Translations under genes and position numbers: made by a program
The notes under the pieces: generated by a model
Seen by the model: only the letters and a program-made list of their open reading frames with translations
What the model was told of the DNA's origin: nothing
Database searches by the model: none
In this document: positions 1 through 7,450 of the stretch, in pieces
Layout: each line of letters opens with the position of its first letter
Position numbering within the stretch: position 1 is the stretch's first letter
NCBI GenBank assembly: GCA_027858865.1
Contig: JAQIBW010000225.1
Location: 1-12,303, forward strand
DNA: 12,303 bases
Reading direction: 5' to 3'
Origin: Sulfurimonas sp.
Lineage (GTDB): Bacteria; Campylobacterota; Campylobacteria; Campylobacterales; Sulfurimonadaceae

Positions 1-165
1 AAAGTCTCTCATAAAGAGCTTTGTAGCGTCCATGCTTCTTTCTATCATGAAGAACTCTTCTCTTTTTTCACTTACTTTATAAAGTCCTACAAAACTTATA
101 AGTACGAGCATTAAAGCAATGATAAAAGTAATAGTTATTGTAAATATTATTGAGTTTTTATTCAT
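1..165 (-). CDS. Sensor histidine kinase, N-terminal fragment (cut by window edge)
   Basis: Only the first 55 codons are present; the frame runs open to base 1. The fragment starts MNKNSIIF and has one strong hydrophobic segment (about residues 5-28), followed by a charged stretch rich in Glu, Lys and Arg and then a likely extracytoplasmic region. This is the usual start of a membrane-bound two-component sensor kinase. The start codon overlaps the stop of the upstream OmpR-family regulator gene as ATGA, which is typical of translationally coupled regulator-kinase pairs. No catalytic domain (H box, ATPase) can be seen, so the kinase assignment rests on position and the N-terminal membrane segment. 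The regulator-first order and short N-terminus recall ArsS-type kinases of Campylobacterota, but that is inference. Its likely partner is the regulator at 162-839, and its input may be modulated by the Spy-like protein at 811-1299. Confidence 0.75.
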   Translation of the reverse strand, partial: MNKNSIIFTITITFIIALMLVLISFVGLYKVSEKREEFFMIERSMDATKLFMRDF

Positions 166-839
166 TCTACTAATTTATACCCCACACCTCTGATAGTTAA
201 AAAGTATTCAGGTTTTTTAGGATTATCTTCTATTTTATGTCTTATCCTATTTATGATTACCGCTATACTTCCACTCTCTTCATCACTGTTTAAAAAGTCA
301 CAATTATCTAGAATATCATATCTTGAAACTACAAAACCTTTTCTTTTGCACATTAAAGACATTATCTGAAATTCTGCCGGAGTAAACTTTATGAACTTGC
401 GATCTTTTTTTATCTCTTGTTTTTCTTCATCTAAAGTAAAAACTTCTTTTTTTTCTTCTGCAAGTTTTGGTATCTGCTTATTAAAACGTCTAAGTATTGT
501 CTTGATTCTTACTTCTAACTCTCTTGGATCATAAGGTTTTGGAAGATAGTCATCAGCACCAAGTTCTAGGGCTATAACCTTGTCGGCTATATCACTTCTA
601 GCACTAGATATTATAATAGGGATATCATACTTACTAACCAACTCTTTACAAACTTCTAAACCATCCATACCCGGAAGAGTAAGATCTAATATAATAAGAT
701 CAAACTCCTCTAAAGCAATAGCACTCAAAGCCATAAAAGGGTCTTCGTAATTTGTAACGGAGATATTAAACTTAGATAGATACTGAGTTAAAACTTCTGC
801 TAAATCTGTATCATCTTCCACCATTGCAATTTTTAGCAT
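162..839 (-). CDS. OmpR/PhoB-family response regulator
   Basis: The 225-residue protein has full two-domain architecture. Residues 1-118 are a receiver domain with the acidic pocket E8/D9/D10, phosphoacceptor D52 in the context LDLTLPGMDG, the switch S79 and the invariant K101 before P102. Residues about 130-225 form a winged-helix DNA-binding domain containing the FTPAEFQIMSLM and TIRGVGYKL signatures of the OmpR group. Phosphorylation at D52 by the kinase encoded immediately downstream (ATGA overlap) should promote head-to-tail dimerisation on direct-repeat DNA. The start at 839 gives a canonical receiver N-terminus and lies 29 nt inside the Spy-like gene; an AAAGGT about 12 nt upstream may be the ribosome site, and translational coupling is likely. 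A plausible target is the array of 11-bp repeats at 1339-1382 in front of its own operon. Resemblance to ArsR (the acid-response regulator of Helicobacter, not the metalloid repressor) is a family-level guess. Confidence 0.93.
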   Translation of the reverse strand: MLKIAMVEDDTDLAEVLTQYLSKFNISVTNYEDPFMALSAIALEEFDLIILDLTLPGMDGLEVCKELVSKYDIPIIISSARSDIADKVIALELGADDYLPKPYDPRELEVRIKTILRRFNKQIPKLAEEKKEVFTLDEEKQEIKKDRKFIKFTPAEFQIMSLMCKRKGFVVSRYDILDNCDFLNSDEESGSIAVIINRIRHKIEDNPKKPEYFLTIRGVGYKLVE

Positions 840-1299
840 TACAATTCATACCTTTTTTCATCATATTTTTTTTCATGATATCTTTCATATCAATCATAGT
901 TTTTAAATCTTTCTTTTGTGAAGCATCAAGAACCGCATATACTTTTTCAATCATATCTGCTTTACGCTCAACTTTAGCATCTCTTCTCTCATTTGCCAGT
1001 TTAATGAACTCTTTTTTATCAAAAGAAGAATCCGTAAATGCATCTTTAGGATTAGGCATGCTTTCCATACTCTTTTTAATGATAGCTTTTACTTTCGTTC
1101 TTTGCTCATCACTAAGATCAAGTTTCATAACCATTTTCATAAACATAAATCCACCTCTATGTTTTTGACCATGCATCATTTTACCTTGCTTGCATCCAGA
1201 GTTATTTCCTTGTTTCATTTGACCCTGAGAGTTAAAAGCCAATACTGATGTTGTTAATAATACCGCTGTTGTTAAACCTAAAATAATTTTCTTGTTCAT
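811..1299 (-). CDS. Spy/CpxP-like periplasmic protein, Met/His/Cys-rich
   Basis: The 162-residue product has a Sec signal peptide (basic MNKK, hydrophobic residues 5-20, likely cleavage after SVLA at residue 21) and two LTxxQ-type motifs, LSDEQ at 62-66 and LDASQ at 124-128, the hallmark of the Spy/CpxP/ZraP/CnrX superfamily. Those proteins are periplasmic helical hairpins that act as chaperones or as metal- or stress-responsive modulators of sensor kinases. Unusually, 17 of 162 residues are Met, with His43, His47 and Cys36 near the mature N-terminus (FMFMKMVM at 51-58) and a Met-rich tail ending in CNAKNC (Cys153, Cys158). This composition suggests metal binding, copper being the obvious candidate, but that is inference. 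A good AAGGAG ribosome site precedes the start. Its 3' end overlaps the regulator gene by 29 nt, so the order is periplasmic sensor accessory, regulator, kinase. Confidence 0.85.
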   Translation of the reverse strand: MNKKIILGLTTAVLLTTSVLAFNSQGQMKQGNNSGCKQGKMMHGQKHRGGFMFMKMVMKLDLSDEQRTKVKAIIKKSMESMPNPKDAFTDSSFDKKEFIKLANERRDAKVERKADMIEKVYAVLDASQKKDLKTMIDMKDIMKKNMMKKGMNCNAKNCNGGR

Positions 1300-1326
1300 T
1301 ATGAACTCCTTTTGTTTGATAGGAGA

Positions 1327-1332
1327 AGTATA
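1327..1332 (-). promoter_or_regulatory. Probable -10 box of the Spy-like/regulator/kinase operon
   Basis: On the minus strand a TATACT hexamer lies about 28 nt upstream of the ATG at 1299, leaving room for a short leader with the AAGGAG ribosome site. No good -35 hexamer is seen at 17 bp; instead that position is occupied by the direct-repeat array, as in activator-dependent promoters. Confidence 0.55.
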
Positions 1333-1338
1333 AGGTTG

Positions 1339-1382
1339 TTTGATTAACGGTCTCTTAATTTGAGTTTAACGAACTCTTAACG
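1339..1382 (-). promoter_or_regulatory. Four 11-bp direct repeats, likely OmpR-family regulator binding array
   Basis: Reading the minus strand, the cores GTTAA (1381-1377), GTTAA (1370-1366), ATTAA (1359-1355) and GTTAA (1348-1344) occur at exactly 11-bp steps, so all face one side of the helix. Units 1 and 3 share the longer TTAAGAG. OmpR/PhoB-family regulators are known to bind direct repeats of about 10-11 bp as head-to-tail dimers, commonly over the -35 region; here the last core ends 11 bp before a TATACT -10 box. Such a regulator is encoded in this same operon, so autoactivation is the simplest reading. A competing reading is the 15-bp inverted repeat GAGTT-N5-AACTC at 1362-1376. Confidence 0.6.
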
Positions 1383-1397
1383 AGATGCAAAGTTTTA

Positions 1398-2393
1398 TTA
1401 AAATTGGTATGAGTACATAAGAGAGCCGTATGTATCAGTTGTATCTTGCTCATTCGTATATGGAGATTGAGATTGATAAAAATATGACAGTTTATGAACA
1501 TTATAATAAAGTTCTGCGCCTAGATACAAAGAAGCATTCAAACTCCTACGACTAATATCATAGCCATCTTTTTGAGCTTGATCGATTATATAAGAGTAGG
1601 CTAAAACACTACCATTTATTCCTGTACTAAGAGACCACCCAAACCCATGACATGCTTTATCTACTTCTAAAAGACCGGCTTCTTCTTTTAGATATGGATA
1701 GTGAACATTAAAGTTTTGAACATAGTTATCTCCAATACGAAACATAGTTCCGGCAAAAGTATCTATCTCAAAAGTACCAAGACTAAAACCAAAGTGATTA
1801 AACCAGTCCATACTTAGCTTACCTAATTTATTTGATTTCCAACTTGTTTCACCATATCTATACAGAGCATTAACTGTATATTCAGTCCCTATCTGCGTAT
1901 CCCATCCTTTTGCGTATTTATTACCAATAAGAGAGTGAAATGTATTTTGCATCTGTTTAGCACCGGAGTTTGGACCAACAACACCAAAGTCAAGCCTATA
2001 CTCATTAAAGCTTTTCTCATCCCACTCAAAAATGTAAAATCCTAGAGCCAAATAACCGGCATATGGTATATCATCATATTGAGGAGTTGATATTGTTGTA
2101 TCTATAGGAGTTATAATCATTTGAGAAATATTCATACCTGCACTGTAGTTTTGTGATTTATCAAGACCGTTTGGAGATATTAGCTCAAATGAATCTATCA
2201 TAAAGTTACTATATGCATTTACAGAATCATTTTTTTTATGCTCATACGTATCATCAAGCCAGCTAAAAGCCATACCATTTGTAAAGTGCTTATCAGTCCC
2301 TGCAAAAAAATCATTGTAGATTTGAAACGAGAACTGATCAGCACCTAGAGTAGATGCAATAAGTAGTGGTAATAATCGTTTATAATATTTCAT
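1398..2393 (-). CDS. lpxR: Outer-membrane lipid A deacylase, LpxR family
   Basis: The 331-residue protein has a signal peptide (likely cleavage near STLGA, residue 18), alternating beta-barrel strands and a C-terminal Phe (YSYQF) typical of outer-membrane barrels. Family signatures are clear: N27-D28 followed by TDKHFTNG (33-40), DDIPYAG (107-113), and GVVGPNSG...QN..H (138-153), aligning with the GVIGPDAG...QNRAH segment I recall from Salmonella LpxR, so H153 is the probable catalytic histidine. LpxR removes the 3'-acyloxyacyl chain from lipid A in the outer leaflet in a calcium-dependent reaction. It begins 24 nt after the RND pump stop, with no obvious Shine-Dalgarno sequence, and is the last gene of the efflux operon. 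An 8-codon minigene at 2390-2416 ends in ATGA overlap with this start and might couple translation. No hairpin terminator is seen after the stop. Deacylase activity is inferred from motifs. Confidence 0.87.
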   Translation of the reverse strand: MKYYKRLLPLLIASTLGADQFSFQIYNDFFAGTDKHFTNGMAFSWLDDTYEHKKNDSVNAYSNFMIDSFELISPNGLDKSQNYSAGMNISQMIITPIDTTISTPQYDDIPYAGYLALGFYIFEWDEKSFNEYRLDFGVVGPNSGAKQMQNTFHSLIGNKYAKGWDTQIGTEYTVNALYRYGETSWKSNKLGKLSMDWFNHFGFSLGTFEIDTFAGTMFRIGDNYVQNFNVHYPYLKEEAGLLEVDKACHGFGWSLSTGINGSVLAYSYIIDQAQKDGYDISRRSLNASLYLGAELYYNVHKLSYFYQSQSPYTNEQDTTDTYGSLMYSYQF

Positions 2394-2417
2394 TTGATGA
2401 TTTTAACATTTTTCATA

Positions 2418-5400
2418 TTATTTATCATCTTTTATCCGACTTACTTCATAGAATTTTCTAAGCCATCTATCAAATGGATTTATAAGTCTATACATTACTG
2501 GAACAATAAGTAGAGTAAGAACCATTGAACTTAGAAGTCCACCGATGATTGAGATAGCCATCGGTGCTTTTGTTTCACTTCCTAGTCCATCACCTATGGC
2601 AAGTGGTAACATTGCAAATACCATAGCAATAGTCGTCATCAAAATCGGTCTAAGTCTTTTCTCTCCAGCTTCTATAAGTGCTTCATCTGCACTTTTACCT
2701 CTTTCAACTGCGGAGTTTGCAAAGTCAACAAGTAGTACGGCATTTTTACCAACCATTCCCATAAGAAGCATAAACCCGATCATTACAAATAGACTAAACT
2801 GTAGTCCAGATGCATATAGTGCTAATATTACACCAATAATACTCAGAGGCAGTGCCATCATTATGATTATCGGTTGTATAAGTGACTCATAAAGAACCGC
2901 TAATATAATAAACATAAGGATTACAGAAAGACCAATAGCTACACCAAAAGCTTTACCTGTTTTTTCCATCTCTTCTGCAAAACCAGTGAATCTGTAAGTA
3001 ACACCTTCTGGCAATAGTTCATCAATAGACTCTCGTGTATATGCAACAGCTCCACCTAAATCTAAACCAAACAAATCTGATAAGATAGTTACCTGTCTCT
3101 GTCTATCGAAGTGATTTATAGAAGTTAGAGCTTTACTAGTTGTAAATGTAACTAAACCGTCAAGATAAATAAACTGACCGTTATCAGCACGAAGCTGAAT
3201 CTTTTTTATGTCATCTATACTAACCCTGTTCTCATCATCAAAACGTAGAGTGATGTTGTATTGCTTACCATTTTCTTCAAAGTATGAAATTTCCAAATCA
3301 CTTGAAAATGCAGTTGAAACAGCTTCTGCTATTTGAGATGCAGAGATGCCAAGTCTATTTGCATTTTGTCTTAGTATATTTATATCTATCTGAGGTCTTG
3401 CATTATCTAGGTTAGTATCTATATCAACAAACCCCTCTTTTTTATTTAGATGCTCTATCAAGTTATTTTTAGCAACTTGCAAGTCTTCAAATGAGTCTGA
3501 TTTTAAAACTATCTGATATGGAACCGACACACCGGCACCTTTAATATTTGGAATAGCTGCTGCGGTTATAAACATATCTTTAGCAAATGGCTTCATCTTT
3601 TGTCTAAAGCTTTGAGTAACTTCTTCTTGATTTAATTCTCTTTTATCTTTTTCTATAAGTTTTACATACATAAGAGCTTTGTGTTTCTCTTGCGCTGTGT
3701 TATAACCAATAGTAAGAGTTGTATAAACAACATTTTTATCCGCTCTGATAAGATCTTCTACCTCTTTAGACTTTCTAATCATCTCATCTAGTGAGATGCC
3801 AGAATTTGCTTTTATATTTATCTCTAACTCTGACTTGTCCTCTTTAGGTATAAAGTCCATACCAATCTTAGGAAAGAGACTAAGAGATGCAAAAAACACG
3901 GCGAATACAACTATCAAAGTTAGTATTTTAAATCTAAGTACAAGTTTTAGTATCTTCTCATAGCCTTTTTCTAGAGCTGTAAAAATAGGTTCTGTCTTGT
4001 CATAAAACTTACTTTCACCCTTGTGTAAAACTCTGGCACTAATACTTGGAATAAAACTAAGAGCAATCGAATATGAGATAACAATTGCAAAACCAACAGT
4101 CATAGCGAATGACTCAAAGAACTTTCCAACGATTCCACTCATAAATGAAACTGGGATAAAAACAGCAAGAAGCATCGCCGAGATTGCAAGGATAGTAAAA
4201 GCCATCTCTTTTGTACCTTCTACAGATGCTTGAAACTTACCCATGCCCTCTTCCATCTTTTTGTAGATATTCTCGATGACAACAATAGCATCATCGATGA
4301 TAATACCAATAGCTAGAGTAAGCCCGATGAGTGTCATCCTATTTAAATCAAATCCCATATAGTCCATTAGAGCAAAAGTACCCATAATAGAAGCAGGAAT
4401 AGAAAGAGCAGAAACTAAAGTAATTGTCATATTTCTTAAAAATAAGAACACAATAATAGCCGCTAAAATCGCACCATATACAAGGTCAAATTCAACATCT
4501 TCAAGTGAGTGAATAATAAATGGTGTTGTATCATTTAAAATCTTTACTTCATAGTTATCTTTTGCATACTCTCGAAGTTGTGGTACAACATTTTTAACAT
4601 TTTCAACTATATCAATAGTATTTGTTCCTGAGATTTTTTGAATCTCTAACATAACACCTTCAGCCCCATTATAAGAAGCATAACTTTTCGCATCACTTAG
4701 TGCATCAGTTACAGTAGCAATGTCTTTTAGTTTTATATTATCCTTGATTTTTATATTTTTAAGCTCTTCTACACTCAGTGCATCTGCTTTTGTCTTTAAA
4801 ATAAACTCTTTAGTTTTAGTTATTAGTTTACCACCACCAATCTTTACATTTTCTCTTGCAACTATCGCATTTAGCTCACTAACTGTAATGCCAAACTTAT
4901 TAAGTAGTCTCGGATCTGGATATATTCTTATCTCTCTATCTTTATACCCAATGATATTCACAGCACCTACACCGTTGATTTTCTGTACTTTTGGTTTCAC
5001 CTTTTCATCTGCAAAAAGCATAAGATTTTTCATACTCTCATTTTTTGCAGTTATAAAGATATTGATGATAGAAGCACCACCAATATCAAGCTTACTTACA
5101 AGTGGGGTTTGGGCATCACGAGGCATAATTACTGCGGAAACTTTATCTCTTACATCATTGGTAGCTTCGTTAATCTCACGCTCTAAAAAGAACTTAACAG
5201 TTACAATACTAACCCCTTCACTACTTGTTGATATTATGCTATCAACACCACCGATACTAGAAACCGCTTCTTCTATCTTGTCTGTCACTTGAGACTCTAT
5301 AGTACTCGCCTCTGCACCAGGGTAGACAGTTTTAACAGTAACTATTGGAAAATCAACATTTGGAAATAGTGCTGATGGCATAGACTTGTAACTCATCCAT

Positions 5401-5468
5401 CCAAATATCACCAATGAAACAACATACATCAATGTTGTAATAGGTTTATTTATAGCAAACTTATACAT
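2418..5468 (-). CDS. RND multidrug efflux transporter (AcrB/HAE1-like inner-membrane pump)
   Basis: At 1016 residues this is full length for the hydrophobe/amphiphile RND family. It begins with a classic N-terminal membrane helix preceded by FAINKPI, then a large periplasmic loop with YPGAEA (49-54). The proton-relay aspartates D392-D393 lie in the fourth helix (GIIIDDAIVVIEN); the matching Lys is K908 in MVGKNAVLLVDFAN, and R938 in RLRPILMTT corresponds to AcrB R971. Two halves of six helices each flank the two periplasmic loops. The pump should act as a proton-driven trimer, passing substrates to the adaptor and TolC-type channel encoded just upstream (6 nt gap to the adaptor). Ribosome-site similarity before the start is weak. 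Substrates cannot be told from sequence: drugs, bile-like amphiphiles, lipids or metabolic by-products are all possible. The intact DD/K set argues against a degenerate pump or a SecDF-type protein. Confidence 0.95.
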   Translation of the reverse strand: MYKFAINKPITTLMYVVSLVIFGWMSYKSMPSALFPNVDFPIVTVKTVYPGAEASTIESQVTDKIEEAVSSIGGVDSIISTSSEGVSIVTVKFFLEREINEATNDVRDKVSAVIMPRDAQTPLVSKLDIGGASIINIFITAKNESMKNLMLFADEKVKPKVQKINGVGAVNIIGYKDREIRIYPDPRLLNKFGITVSELNAIVARENVKIGGGKLITKTKEFILKTKADALSVEELKNIKIKDNIKLKDIATVTDALSDAKSYASYNGAEGVMLEIQKISGTNTIDIVENVKNVVPQLREYAKDNYEVKILNDTTPFIIHSLEDVEFDLVYGAILAAIIVFLFLRNMTITLVSALSIPASIMGTFALMDYMGFDLNRMTLIGLTLAIGIIIDDAIVVIENIYKKMEEGMGKFQASVEGTKEMAFTILAISAMLLAVFIPVSFMSGIVGKFFESFAMTVGFAIVISYSIALSFIPSISARVLHKGESKFYDKTEPIFTALEKGYEKILKLVLRFKILTLIVVFAVFFASLSLFPKIGMDFIPKEDKSELEINIKANSGISLDEMIRKSKEVEDLIRADKNVVYTTLTIGYNTAQEKHKALMYVKLIEKDKRELNQEEVTQSFRQKMKPFAKDMFITAAAIPNIKGAGVSVPYQIVLKSDSFEDLQVAKNNLIEHLNKKEGFVDIDTNLDNARPQIDINILRQNANRLGISASQIAEAVSTAFSSDLEISYFEENGKQYNITLRFDDENRVSIDDIKKIQLRADNGQFIYLDGLVTFTTSKALTSINHFDRQRQVTILSDLFGLDLGGAVAYTRESIDELLPEGVTYRFTGFAEEMEKTGKAFGVAIGLSVILMFIILAVLYESLIQPIIIMMALPLSIIGVILALYASGLQFSLFVMIGFMLLMGMVGKNAVLLVDFANSAVERGKSADEALIEAGEKRLRPILMTTIAMVFAMLPLAIGDGLGSETKAPMAISIIGGLLSSMVLTLLIVPVMYRLINPFDRWLRKFYEVSRIKDDK

Positions 5469-5474
5469 CTAAGA

Positions 5475-6227
5475 CTACTTTTTATCAGGTACTACAATAT
5501 ACCCTTCACCAAAAAGACCAACTACAAAACCATTAGCAATTACTTCTGCTTTTATCTTTCTGTTAGCACTATTGGCCTGTGGGTATAGTTTAGATATTTT
5601 ACCTGTGTAACTATTTTCATCCCCATTAACTGTGTACTGTACACTATCTCCAACTTTTACACTCTTCCAGTACTTTTGATCAAACTCAAAAATTAGTTTT
5701 CTCTCTTGTTTGCTTTGGATTTTAAAAATAGTTCTAAGCATCATCCCACTTACAACATCACCGACCTCAACACTCTTCTCAAATATCACACCGTCAAATG
5801 GAGCAAGAACGATTGATCTGTCTAAAAGTGATTGCTGATAGTCCAAATTAGCTTTTGCAGATGACACAGCTACTTTTGCTTTTTCATAAACAAGTGCATA
5901 CTGGTCAAACTTAGCTTCATCTATAAGGTCTTTTATTAGCAGTTGTCTATCATAATCTCTTTTTGAAAACTTTAAAGTCACCTCAGCTTCTGATAACTTT
6001 GCTTTTGCAATATTTAGAGATGCAACTAAATCATCATTTTGAAGTTTTGCTAACCTATTTCCTTTTTTTACCTCACTTGCTACATCAACATAAACCTTCT
6101 CAACTATGCCACTAGAGTAAAATGCAAGATTTGCACTCTTATCTGCTTCTATATTGAACGTTGCATAAATCTCTTGTGCGTTTAAAGTAGCCATTAAAAC
6201 CATTGTAACTAATATAATTTTTCTCAT
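5475..6227 (-). CDS. RND efflux periplasmic adaptor (membrane fusion protein), compact form
   Basis: The 250-residue product has a signal peptide (likely cut after TLNA, residue 17) with no lipobox Cys, so it is probably soluble in the periplasm. Two half-motifs of a biotinyl-lipoyl domain, GIVEKVYVDVASEVKKGNRL (40-59) and APFDGVIFEKSVEVGDVV (142-159), bracket an alpha-helical hairpin at about 65-136; a beta-barrel follows at about 175-240. The C-terminal membrane-proximal domain seen in AcrA-like adaptors of about 370-400 residues seems missing or very short. Its start overlaps the TolC-type gene stop as ATGA, and a strong GAGGAG ribosome site sits inside the end of that gene. It should bridge the pump and the outer-membrane channel. 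The uninterrupted operon structure suggests a naturally short adaptor, not a broken gene. Confidence 0.92.
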   Translation of the reverse strand: MRKIILVTMVLMATLNAQEIYATFNIEADKSANLAFYSSGIVEKVYVDVASEVKKGNRLAKLQNDDLVASLNIAKAKLSEAEVTLKFSKRDYDRQLLIKDLIDEAKFDQYALVYEKAKVAVSSAKANLDYQQSLLDRSIVLAPFDGVIFEKSVEVGDVVSGMMLRTIFKIQSKQERKLIFEFDQKYWKSVKVGDSVQYTVNGDENSYTGKISKLYPQANSANRKIKAEVIANGFVVGLFGEGYIVVPDKK

Positions 6228-7450
6228 TGTAAAAACTCCTCTATATTTTTTCCTGCGTAGTAGTAGTACGCTGCATATGCGATTTCTAAATCATTTGTTG
6301 CCGTCTCATAAAGTGCTTTAGCCTCTGTTTGAGAACTAAGGGCATCTAAGTAAACTACGTTATCAACTATTCCGGCATCATACTTTTTACCGATTGTCTT
6401 AAAAGCACTCGTTGCTGCTACTAAAGCACTCTTTGCACTTTTGATTTTTATATGGTTGGTCTCTATGGCAGATAGTGCCAAGTCATAACGCATAGCCTGC
6501 TCTTTTTTAGAGTATGAGACTTGGGTGTTTAAAGCCTGTGCGTTAATAACAATTGCTTGTTTGCTCTTTGTAACTGTGCCATTGTCAAATAGTCTCATGT
6601 TTAAAGATAGTAGCAGTTTATTTTGATTGTCCAGACCTTCTGGATACTGAGCATCGGAGCGCCCGTAGCCGTAAATACTATATGTATCTTCTATCTTTAG
6701 TTGTGGGTAGTAAACACTGTTCACTGCCTCTGCTCCATCTACAAGTGCATCTTGAAGAGCCATCAAAGATTTTACACTGTCTACTAGTTCTATATCATGT
6801 GCTTTAAACTCTTTAAACTTTGAATCATCAAGTGTTTCAATGCTTTTACCAACTTTTAACTCTAAAGATTTCTTTACAGTTATGATTTTAAATTTTATGG
6901 ATTCCATCTCATAGATGTTTGTATCGTATGCTGCTTGAAGTCTATCAACATCATCGCTTGTCGCAACTTTAGCTGCATAAAATCTTTGCATACGAGTTAG
7001 CTGTTGTCGTAGTGACTTTGCTGCTTCTTCTCTAGATGCAAGAGATGCTTTAAGACTTTTGATGTTGAAAAAGTCTTGAACTATTTGAAGACTTAAACTC
7101 TTCTTTGTAGACTCTGAGTCAAAACTGCTAGCCTTATACTCGTTTTCACTCTGAGAAAGCTGTGAAGATTTTTTACCACCGTCATAAATATCAAAAGATA
7201 CTTTTGCAAAACCACTATAAACATCACCAGCTTGCAAAGGTGTTCTTTCCTCAAGAGACTGATAAAAAGCTCCCGCATCTACGGTCGGGTAATAAGCACT
7301 CTGTCGTGACTCGACTTGTGAAGCTTTCGCTTTTTGAGTTAAAGTTTTTGAAACTACCAAGTCACTATTCTCAGTTGCATAATCGAGCAATGACTTAAGA
7401 CTATCCGCATACATAAATATAGGAATAATTAAGAAAATTAGTCTTTTCAT
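6224..7450 (-). CDS. TolC-family outer-membrane efflux channel
   Basis: The 408-residue protein has a signal peptide (likely cut after MYA, residue 15) and the internal duplication of the outer-membrane efflux protein family. Each half has a strand region opened by YYP (YYPTVDAGA near 53 and YYPQLKIED near 244), followed by FDIYDGGKKSSQ and MRLFDNGTVTKS and then long amphipathic helices. The C-terminal KKYDAGIVDNVVYLDAL segment is typical of the family. It would form a trimeric barrel and periplasmic tunnel that docks with the adaptor and RND pump encoded downstream. No lipobox Cys is present, so it resembles TolC more than the lipoprotein OprM group. The start overlaps the tetR stop as ATGA, and an AGAGGTGA ribosome site lies inside the tetR 3' end, which implies coupled translation. 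Overall length is slightly short for TolC but normal for Campylobacterota channels. Confidence 0.93.
   Translation of the reverse strand: MKRLIFLIIPIFMYADSLKSLLDYATENSDLVVSKTLTQKAKASQVESRQSAYYPTVDAGAFYQSLEERTPLQAGDVYSGFAKVSFDIYDGGKKSSQLSQSENEYKASSFDSESTKKSLSLQIVQDFFNIKSLKASLASREEAAKSLRQQLTRMQRFYAAKVATSDDVDRLQAAYDTNIYEMESIKFKIITVKKSLELKVGKSIETLDDSKFKEFKAHDIELVDSVKSLMALQDALVDGAEAVNSVYYPQLKIEDTYSIYGYGRSDAQYPEGLDNQNKLLLSLNMRLFDNGTVTKSKQAIVINAQALNTQVSYSKKEQAMRYDLALSAIETNHIKIKSAKSALVAATSAFKTIGKKYDAGIVDNVVYLDALSSQTEAKALYETATNDLEIAYAAYYYYAGKNIEEFLQ

Noticed and set aside
824..1168. Plus-strand open frame opposite the Spy-like gene
   Set aside because: It is antisense to a gene with a signal peptide, family motifs and a ribosome site; its Phe/Ser/Leu-rich hydrophobic protein is what antisense reading of Lys/Met-rich code gives.
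1362..1376. GAGTT-N5-AACTC inverted repeat as a dimeric repressor site
   Set aside because: It falls inside the 11-bp direct repeat array and only covers part of it; the direct-repeat reading explains four cores and fits the encoded OmpR-family regulator better.
1339..1398. A terminator between lpxR and the Spy-like operon
   Set aside because: No G-C-rich hairpin followed by T residues was found in this gap on the minus strand, so readthrough into the next operon cannot be excluded, but neither can it be claimed.
2545..2892. Plus-strand open frame near the 3' end of the RND pump gene
   Set aside because: Antisense to conserved helices 10-12 of the pump; the composition (Ile/Ser/Pro) is that of an antisense shadow.
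4720..5292. Plus-strand open frame of 190 codons inside the RND pump gene
   Set aside because: It is a low-complexity Ser/Leu/Ile/Phe product antisense to well-conserved pump sequence, with no recognisable domain or ribosome site.
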